From Bremia lactucae (taxonomy: Eukaryota; Oomycota; Peronosporomycetes; Peronosporales; Peronosporaceae): a stretch of DNA of 12,487 nucleotides. Positions 7,042 to 12,487 of this stretch are shown piece by piece (position 1 is the first letter of the stretch; every line of letters begins with the position of its first letter). The DNA lies in contig NW_027152195.1 of assembly GCF_004359215.1 (NCBI RefSeq), positions 1,181-13,667 of the forward strand, written 5' to 3'. The notes beneath the pieces are model-generated. The model had not been told where the DNA came from. It did not search any database and was given only the letters and a program-made list of their open reading frames with translations. Position numbers and translations under genes: made by a program.

Positions 7042-7880
7042 TTGGATAGTCATGAACCCACCTTTGCTAGGCAACAAAAGCGCTATTCGCGCAGATCATT
7101 GAATGAGTCTGTCAGTGTTTTGGACATTGGCATGTCTGAGTTAATAAACACTAATGTTAAAAACATTAATTCTAAGCCCGACTCAGCAGAAATAAGTGGA
7201 ACGGCATGTACTCCGTCGAGTGACACTCTTTGTAATAACGAATCGCTGAATGCTGAAAGCATTGTTTGCCTAATGCCGAATCATCAAGGGTGCAATATCC
7301 CTGAGATACGTGGAGTGGCACGTCTAAGTCCACTGAGTATGGTCGGCCGAGGTGGCATCATACTGAGTATCAGTAGTGACACTGTTGGCGGTTCGCCAGG
7401 ACCTCAAGGGTGCAATATCCCTGAGATGCATGGAGTGGCACGTCTAAGTCCACCGAGTGTGGTCGGCTGAGGTGCCACCACACTGAGTGTCAATAGTGAC
7501 ACTATTGGCGGTTCACCAGGGCATTTTCGGTCAAATCCTTCCAATGCACGTGAAGCGACACGTAAATGTTCGCTGGATAAGAATGTTGAGTTACCTAACT
7601 CCTTGTCGGATGTAGACACCATGTCTTGTATAGAACCAATACAGGCTGGAAAACTAGGGGACGTGAATTTCCCGGTCTCTAAGAGGCGTATTGTCTCCAC
7701 TCCAAGACAGGATGGACACGAAGCGTGTATACGCTCACAAAGTGATACGATTGAGCAATTACATACGCTTGTAAATGGTGTAACCGGTAACATCGAGGGA
7801 GAAGTTAGCCTTGCGGCAATCCCTTCGTTACACGCTCTTTTAGAGCTAGACGAAATGTCTATTGATGAGTGCTGCCGAGC
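7042..7880 (+). pseudogene. pol: Element B pol: protease-RT connector
   Basis: One phase is open from 7042 to 7950, with a single TGA at 7468-7470. The product is rich in Ser, Asn, Asp and Thr and has no enzyme motif. It contains two tandem 40-residue units (GCNIPEIRGVARLSPLSMVG and its copy). Near its end, [16 protein letters not shown] resembles the connector segment that should lead into RT, comparable with [16 protein letters not shown] of element A. The text then jumps to PFLDRMF, which is RT sequence read out of phase. The junction at about 7875-7882 is therefore a deletion. The role of this connector is not known to me. Confidence 0.65.
7285..7520 (+). repeat. 120-bp tandem duplication in the connector of element B
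   Basis: 7285-7404 and 7405-7520 align without gaps at a period of 120 bp (40 codons). About 12 positions differ, 11 of them transitions by my count. One difference turns CGA (7348-7350) into TGA (7468-7470), which stops the frame. Confidence 0.93.
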
Positions 7881-8390
7881 CCCATTCCTAGACAGGATGT
7901 TCTTCAGAACAAGAGGGTGGGATGTAAAATGTACAGTGCAATTGACGTAGTCGATGGTTATTGCCAACTGCTCATGCGAGCTAGCGAAATCCCGCTTACA
8001 GCGGTTAGCACCACAAGCGGTATGATATGGGAGTGGTTGGTTATGCCACAAGAGCTTTTCAACGCCCCGGCAACATTTAATCGTCTAGTGACGCTACTGT
8101 TTCGCCCTCATCGAGGTTATGCACATACTTATTTTGATGACATTTTTGTCCATAGTCGTGCGGAGCAGGTCGATTGGATATGGAAAACCATTTAGACCAT
8201 TTGCGAGCAGTGCTCGAGTGCATGTGCACAAACAAATTGCATGTCAATGCATCAAAATGCATTTTTGGCGCAGACGGAATTCCTTTTTTAGGTTGCTTCA
8301 TTGGGAAGCGAGGCCTTAGAGCGGATCCCGCAGGTAAAAGCCATAATAGATTGGCCGGTTCCTAAAAACCAAAAGGATTTGCGTAAGTAG
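7869..8390 (+). pseudogene. pol: Element B pol: reverse transcriptase, N-terminal part deleted
   Basis: The domain begins abruptly with [10 protein letters not shown] in frame 3. It then shows motif A ([13 protein letters not shown]), motif B (LVMPQELFNAPATFNR, with Glu at 8052-8054 where Gly is conserved) and the catalytic YFDD at 8130-8141. The fingers, which in element A span roughly 470-500 bp upstream of the matching point, are missing. Near 8165 the phase shifts to frame 2 (NHLDHLRAVLECM through IGKRGLRADPA). Near 8325 it shifts again to VKAIIDWPVPKNQKDLRK, and TAG 8388-8390 replaces a Trp expected before LGLANY. The enzyme could not be made. Confidence 0.88.
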
Positions 8391-8999
8391 TTGGGTCTCG
8401 CCAATTATTTACACAAATATAGTGAAAATTACGCTGATATGGCTAGGCCATTATCTAATCTCCTTAAAAAGGATACAGAATGGTGCTGGACTAGCACCGA
8501 AAATAATGTTTTTCGAGCAGTTAAGGATAGTCTTATCCATGCCCCGATTCTGGCACTGCCAAACCCAAATTGGCCTTTCAGTGTCGTCTGTGACGCATCC
8601 GATTTTGCCATTGGCAATGCTCTGTTACAAACAGATGTTGAGAGGCATGAACATTTATTGTGTTCGAGTCTAGCCAGCCGCTATTATTGATTCGACTTCT
8701 TCCGTGCTTAAAGCTGCGGAAAAGAACTACCCAGTTCATGACAAAGAGTTACTTTCTATGAAGTATGCTCTCGTTAAATTCAGAGTTCATCTGCTCGGCT
8801 CTAAGCCGTTTGTGATTTATACAGATCACGCGTCTTACGCACCGCGACTAAGTCGCCCCATCTCTCACCGAGAATGGCCCGATGGCTATCCTTTTTTGTG
8901 GAATACAACTTCGAGGTGAAGTATCAACCCGGCAAGCAAAATGCTTTGGCCGATGCGTTATCACGCAGGCCGGATTATGAGCTTTCTCATTCACCTATT
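8391..8999 (+). pseudogene. pol: Element B pol: RNase H
   Basis: LGLANYLHKYSENYADM joins RT to RNase H. DASDFAIGNALLQ gives the first catalytic Asp, HDKELLSMKYAL the catalytic Glu, and YTDHAS the third Asp. All three active-site residues are present, unlike element A. The phase is lost between about 8650 and 8703. There a stretch without family resemblance (stops at 8688 and 8700 region) separates DVERHEH from LKAAEKNYPVHD; it looks like a small insertion plus shift. A one-base loss near 8832 moves the reading from frame 1 to frame 3. RMARWLSFF-type sequence (8874) and KQNALADALSRRPDYE then tether RNase H to integrase. Confidence 0.86.
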
Positions 9000-10061
9000 T
9001 CTGAATTAATCCGTTCGGCTTACGCCAAGGATGAACAGTGTGTAACCCTGCTACAAGCCTTACAGAACTCGGATTCGGGTATTACATTACGGGCACGTTT
9101 GCGTGCGAGGTTACATCGTTTTTCTATCGATAACGACCTGTTGATTTATTGCACAGACACCGCGAACCCTCCGCGTGTCGTTGTTCCTCATGATGAGAAT
9201 TTGAAGTACCGAATCCTCTATGAGGCACACGATACTGTCCTTGGTGGTCATCTCGGCAGAGAAAAGACCTGCGGCTCTGTAAGCCAGAGTTATTGGTGGC
9301 CCAAACTTTATAAATGGGTCAGCACATCTGTTCGCACATGCGAAACTTGCCAACGGGTTAAACTATCGGCGCATGCTGCTGCGCCACTGGCGAGCCTTCC
9401 CGTCCCCATAGGTTGCTGGGAGTCCATTAGTATGGATTTTTTTTTCGGTCTAGCGAAAGATTCAGCCGATAACTTCGACATAGTGGTCTTTGTTGACCGA
9501 TTGAGCAAAATGGCTCACTTAGCGGCCGTGCCGGATTTCATTGATGGTGAAGGTACAGCTAGGCTGTTTATTGATCGCGTGTTTCGACAACACGGTTTGC
9601 CAATGGGAATTATCTCTGATCGGGACCTCCGTTTCACGGGTAAATTTCTGTAAATCAATTTTCCGAGTGGTTGGCACCAGATTGAACATGTCCACCGCGG
9701 ACCATTCGCAGACCGATGGTCAAACTGAACGTGTCAATCGCGTCATTGAAGATGTTTTACGCAGCGTGTGTGCTCAGATACCAAAGCGCTGGAGCTCAAT
9801 GCTCGCTGTACATGCCTCTACAGGCTATACTCCGTTCTATATAAACGGTATTGCCCACCCACGCGTCCCATTAACGATACCACTGCGTGGTTCAGGGCTT
9901 GATGGGGGAGAATTAGCCGATAGGCTTGCTGATAGGCTTGCTGATATCAACCCTGTTACCGTTCGGAAACAAGTAAGCGAGTTTCTCGCGACGCGATTTA
10001 GTGTTTTAAGACATGTAAGGTATACGATGGCTGATAGCCAAGACAAACAAAAAGAAAACAA
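9000..10061 (+). pseudogene. pol: Element B pol: integrase
   Basis: The frame is open from 8874 to TAA 9651-9653. It holds the HHCC zinc-binding domain (EAHDTVLGGHLGREKT and TCETCQRVK), then the core Asp residues in SMDFFFGL and SDRDLRF. The stop at 9651 coincides with a phase change. Frame 1 continues with FRVVGTRLNMSTAD and the catalytic Glu in GQTERVNRVIED, so the DD35E spacing is preserved apart from the lesion. In WSSMLAVHASTGYTPF about nine residues found in element A (the FAHNN part) are missing in phase. A 12-bp duplication near 9915-9945 gives ADRLADRLADI. Frame 1 holds until about 10050, where the reading moves to frame 3. Confidence 0.88.
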
Positions 10062-10568
10062 GCAGATGCCAAAGGCAGAAGCTGTATTAATTCTTATATG
10101 GTCGGAGACCGAATTTTATTAAACGCTTAAAATCAACCTACCAACTTGGTTTCCGCGGTCTTTAAGACCAAATTGCGCCCGCGCTTTATTAAACCATTTA
10201 CGGTCGTGGCCAAGAAGGGCCTAGCTTATACGCTAAACTTTCTTAGCAAGCTGCGTATACACCCAGTGTCTTACGTTGGCTTGCTTAGGCCATATCCGGA
10301 CCCTTCCCACGTGGACTTGAAGGCGCTTGCGCCGAGACAGGCGGTCGTGCCGCAGATTGCTCTATCCCTACCAGGATGTCCAGCTGGCTCTCTAAACGAG
10401 ACTGCTGACGCTCCAGCGTCGAAAGACGGCCCCGAACCGCCTCAAAAGAGCTCTCAACCCGAGCAAGGACCTCACGAAGAAGTTGCACCTCGTGCCGTAG
10501 AGCATCAAATGCTTCCGCCGAAATTTCGGCCCCCTTCCGCGCTGCTTGATGCGCGGGGGAACTGTTAG
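10062..10568 (+). pseudogene. pol: Element B pol: GPY/F module and Pro/Gln-rich linker
   Basis: In frame 3, ADAKGRSCINSYMVGDRILL leads to TAA 10128-10130. The same phase continues from VSAVFKTKLRPRFIKPFTVV (GPY/F module, with Lys where Gly is usual) to AYTLNF and HPVSYVGLLRPYPDPSHVD. A variable linker rich in Pro, Glu and Gln follows (about 10330-10560), ending ALLDARGNC at TAG 10566-10568. The phase then goes on into the chromodomain, so this stop is a lesion. The reverse strand of the linker reads as a long coiled coil; I treat that as a shadow. Confidence 0.85.
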
Positions 10569-10764
10569 TTTCATGTGGAGAAACGTTTAAAGCGACGTCG
10601 TCATGAGGGTCAATACCAGTATCAGGTGAAGTGGCTAGGATACCCCTCTTCTGAAAACTTGGGAGTTCGAGGTACTTCTTCGGCAAGATTGCCCGTACGC
10701 CGTTAACGTTTTTGAGCGCCAAGCTCAGGGTCAACTCGCGTCAAACGACATTATCCACGACTAA
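10569..10764 (+). pseudogene. pol: Element B pol: chromodomain
   Basis: Directly after TAG 10566-10568 the same phase gives FHVEKRLKRRRHEG, then YQYQVKWLGYPSSEN, the beta strands of a chromodomain. After 10658 two bases appear to be lost, and frame 1 gives WEFEVLLRQDCPYAVNVFER, the WE motif and C-terminal helix. The frame ends at TAA 10762-10764. The aromatic cage positions (F at the start, W of VKW, W of WEF) are present, unlike the less complete match in element A. It was split by a stop and a shift and so is not called by simple ORF finding. The pol stop lies 18 bp from the stop of the antisense ORF. Confidence 0.85.
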
Positions 10765-10782
10765 ACGTGTGATTAGGTGGAT

Positions 10783-11615
10783 CTATAGCCTCAGTGCGGC
10801 TTCGATCCATGGTTGTACGGTCAACCGAAGCACTGAAATATTGGCTAGGGCTTTCATCGTTTTGTGGCATAAATGCCGAACGAAACTGGCCTTTGGCGTT
10901 AAGCTTAGCAAAGTCGAAGCGAAGCCTTCGTTCCAAACGAACATCCCTCTATTCGCAGACTCTCTGATATTCCAGATATTTCGGAGTTTACGGGCCCGGT
11001 AAACCCATTTCTCAAATGAGACTTCGTTCTCAGTTCTTGTTTCGCTTGGAAACAAAACGATCGGAATTTCCCTCATGGAGATCACCGAAGCCCCACGGGC
11101 TTGATCAGGTAAACGCGTCAGATACTGGCTTCGCTTTATTACCTTCGGCGTAAGGTATTGCTCATGAAGAGCGTCGCGGGCAGCGATCTCCTCCGGCGTC
11201 CTCGCCGGGTCACTGAAATCCAGATGGCCAAGCTATGACCCGCTATCTCTTTGAGACGCTCGTCCGCACTAAACGGAGCGAATCTATATTCACTATGAGC
11301 CTTAGCTTTCGCTATCTAAACAGCTCGACAACGTGCTCTTTCCTGTAGGAGGATTATCTGCTCTTGTTCTTCATCGAGCGGATTCGTGATGATGTTGGAC
11401 TCAGGGTCCCGTGTCCTGCTCAATGCAGTTAAGACATCAGCGGCACCGCGTTCTGGGAACGGATTCGGGGCCCGCAGACGTTCATCCGGAGAAGAAGGCG
11501 TGAGAGAACGACGCTCTTTCTCCTCCTCCTCTGATAAAGAGTGATTTTTAAAGTCCACCGCTCCCTCATCGTCGAGGAAGGTGCTCAGAGTCTGTGACTC
11601 ACACTTGATTGTCAT
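10783..11615 (-). pseudogene. Antisense ORF of element B, unknown function
   Basis: I do not recognise the family. On the minus strand the first ATG is at 11613-11615, about 110 bp inside the LTR boundary. The frame is open to TAG 11316-11318 and continues in the same phase to about 11236 (RFAPFSADERLKEIAGHS). It then shifts phase at about 11233 and stays open for 150 codons to the stop 10783-10785. The joined length would be about 277 codons. The N-terminal third is acidic and disordered-looking (SLSEEEEKERRSL, LDEEQEQIILLQER). The rest is basic and helical, with Trp residues (FEKWVYRARKLRNIWNIRES, MFVWNEGF, VQPWIEAAL). I see no clear similarity to the antisense ORF of element A. Start, one stop and one shift are visible, so the copy is broken. 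Confidence 0.5.
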
Positions 11616-11713
11616 TAGACATAGGAATGGAAACACAACCAAACGGTTAGCTGTTTAGATTCCAACCTCAAAGAGGGTGTGAAGCGAATGTTGTCACTCG
11701 GTGTCAACAGTCT

Positions 11714-11725
11714 GATGGGGGAGGG
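11714..11725 (+). promoter_or_regulatory. Polypurine tract of element B
   Basis: GATGGGGGAGGG immediately precedes the LTR start TGTTATGGGG at 11726. This is the standard place and composition for the plus-strand primer. The stretch from 11643 to 11713 shows no gene. Confidence 0.85.
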
Positions 11726-11856
11726 TGTTATGGGGCACACATCGGTTGGAGAACCATTGTTGTGGTACATTGACCTTATGGGTAAAATACCCTTTTATCA
11801 AATTTTAAAATAGTTAGTTACTTAGATACCAAAAAATATGGATAACAAATGTGGTC

Positions 11857-11880
11857 GCCGCCAGATATAAATCTGGCGGC
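11857..11880. promoter_or_regulatory. Perfect hairpin enclosing a TATA-like box in the LTR
   Basis: GCCGCCAGAT and ATCTGGCGGC form a perfect 10-bp stem around ATAA. The junction reads ATATAAAT, a good TATA-box match, so the promoter core would sit in the tip of the hairpin. Function is inferred from position in U3. Confidence 0.6.
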
Positions 11881-11971
11881 CAAAATCTATATTAAAATTT
11901 AGCTAGGGTAAGGTTTTTAAATTAAATAACAAAATAAGTGCAGTTCCTTTTTTGATCTTAAAGCGTGAAGT

Positions 11972-12023
11972 GCCTTTCTAAGGCTTGCGCATTGATCTTC
12001 ACGAGATAGAAGCCTTTCTAAGG
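11972..12023 (+). repeat. 12-bp direct repeat in the LTR of element B
   Basis: GCCTTTCTAAGG occurs at 11972-11983 and 12012-12023. CGTGAAG (11964-11970) and CTTCACG (11997-12003) form an inverted pair across the first copy. The second copy is the place where element A interrupts the 5' LTR. Confidence 0.8.
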
Positions 12024-12227
12024 TATATCCTCTTGGGCAATAGTTGCCACTTGGTTCTACGAACCCCTGAATCCCTTGAACTAGGATTTCTTAAGCTTTA
12101 ATAGCTTGTACGACTTCCTGAATTGTCAAACCCATTAGTTCAATAGAACTAAGTGACTCTCTGAGTCTGAAAGTCTTCCTCTGACTTTAGGAGCGAGGTA
12201 GCTCCGCTACATTAAGTGTTGATTTCA

Positions 12228-12275
12228 TGTAACGGTACACCCCGTTACAGTACTAGTGAAAGGTGGCCCGTTACA
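12228..12275. repeat. 48-bp unit with LTR-type ends TGTAACGG and CCCGTTACA
   Basis: TGTAACGG (12228-12235) pairs with CCGTTACA (12242-12249) as an 8-bp hairpin, and a further CCCGTTACA ends at 12275. The first 22 bases resemble the first 22 of the element A LTR at 4956. It is likely a fragment of a related LTR or a small non-autonomous derivative. Confidence 0.5.
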
Positions 12276-12282
12276 CGTGGTG

Positions 12283-12487
12283 TGTAACGGGGCACTACGA
12301 CTTGTACTGCTTCAGTACAAGTCCACTTCGCACTGCTTCAGTTGCGAGTGGTGCCTTACGTTACTTCACGTACACTAGTACGTGCAGAGAAAGACTTCTC
12401 TTTACGACAACTTACTTAAAGAGGGTTAAATAAAAACTGTATTAATATAATTAAGTATCTCTTCTTTTCTGTCTGTTAAGCAAACTT
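12283..12487 (+). repeat. Possible start of another LTR, with a row of hairpins
   Basis: TGTAACGGGGCAC at 12283 has the terminal form of the element A type LTR. It is followed by hairpins: 12299-12323 (11-bp perfect stem, 3-base loop), 12323-12351 (imperfect 13-base arms), 12367-12384 (7-bp stem) and 12386-12401 (6-bp stem). From about 12420 the sequence is AT-rich. It runs off the window, so neither its end nor its identity can be proved. No gene is seen after the element B LTR. Confidence 0.45.

Larger units (their letters stand above)
5281..12211 (+). mobile_element. Ty3/gypsy chromovirus element B, 5' LTR truncated
   Basis: This is a second degenerate chromovirus. The order is partial 5' LTR, primer-binding site, gag, protease, connector, RT, RNase H, integrase, GPY/F, chromodomain, antisense ORF, polypurine tract and complete 3' LTR. 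The two LTR copies are about 90% identical by eye over 200 bp, so the insertion is old. Pol is more AT-rich in codon choice than element A and comes from a different lineage (for example IGKRGLRADP versus the matching part of A). Stops lie at 5637, 5769, 5999, 6462, 6982, 7468, 8388, 9651, 10128 and 10566, with many frameshifts and a large RT deletion. Five bases TTAAG after 12211 are the candidate target-site duplicate; the other copy would lie outside the window. Confidence 0.88.
11726..12211 (+). repeat. Complete 3' LTR of element B
   Basis: The 486-bp repeat starts TGTTATGGGG after a polypurine tract and ends GCTACA. Its last 198 bp match 5281-5480. The upstream part is AT-rich and is the U3-like promoter region. 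It includes a perfect hairpin around a TATA-like sequence at 11857-11880 and a 12-bp direct repeat (GCCTTTCTAAGG at 11972 and 12012). No coding content is seen. It would serve as promoter and poly-A region of the element; the exact R boundaries are not visible. Confidence 0.88.

Noticed and set aside
10285..10734. 149-residue minus-strand coiled-coil ORF as a gene
   Set aside because: It covers the antisense of the GPY/F linker and the chromodomain of pol B. The sense strand has clear family motifs.
1..12487. CRISPR array, tRNA, rRNA or prokaryotic operon
   Set aside because: No regularly spaced short repeats, no cloverleaf, no conserved rRNA stretch and no ribosome-binding pattern were seen. 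The repeats here are tandem duplications or LTRs of eukaryotic elements.

Overview
The window is a graveyard of two broken Ty3/gypsy LTR retrotransposons, one nested in the other. I see no rRNA, tRNA, CRISPR array or ordinary host gene. Both polyproteins have the domain order protease, reverse transcriptase, RNase H, integrase, GPY/F module, chromodomain, which defines chromoviruses. From recall of family style only, the Gag, integrase and chromodomain sequences look like elements of Phytophthora-type oomycetes (Peronosporales). The LTR ends that begin TGTAAYGGG and finish CCCCGTTACA, and the GC-rich codon use of element A, agree with that.

Element A (1-5280, 5' part outside the window) holds the protease-RT connector (3-622), RT (629-1304), RNase H (1305-1931), integrase (1932-3048), GPY/F module (3049-3565) and chromodomain (3601-4211). 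Stops and frameshifts interrupt these. On the opposite strand an antisense ORF (4878 down to 4330, or to 4216 past one stop) converges on the end of pol. A 325-bp 3' LTR (4956-5280) closes the element.

Element B (5281-12211) begins abruptly inside its own 5' LTR. Only the last 200 bp of that LTR are present (5281-5480), and they match the last 198 bp of the complete 3' LTR (11726-12211). The missing upstream half starts exactly where the LTR of element A ends, so the simplest reading is that A inserted into the 5' LTR of B. Element B then has a primer-binding site, a broken gag (5484-6601), protease (6608-7041), a connector with a 120-bp tandem repeat, an RT lacking its N-terminal part, RNase H, integrase, GPY/F and chromodomain (ending 10764). 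An antisense ORF (11615 down to 10783), polypurine tract and 3' LTR follow.

The most interesting feature is shared by both elements. Between pol and the 3' LTR each carries an antisense reading frame that stops within 4-18 bp of the pol stop. Neither antisense product is recognised. Extra antisense ORFs at this position are known from plant Tat-lineage gypsy elements such as Grande and RIRE2; I do not know of a description for oomycete chromoviruses. Other oddities are a 32-bp near-perfect hairpin within gag, several tandem duplications, a hairpin enclosing a TATA-like sequence in the LTR, and a row of hairpins in the flank after element B (12283-12401).
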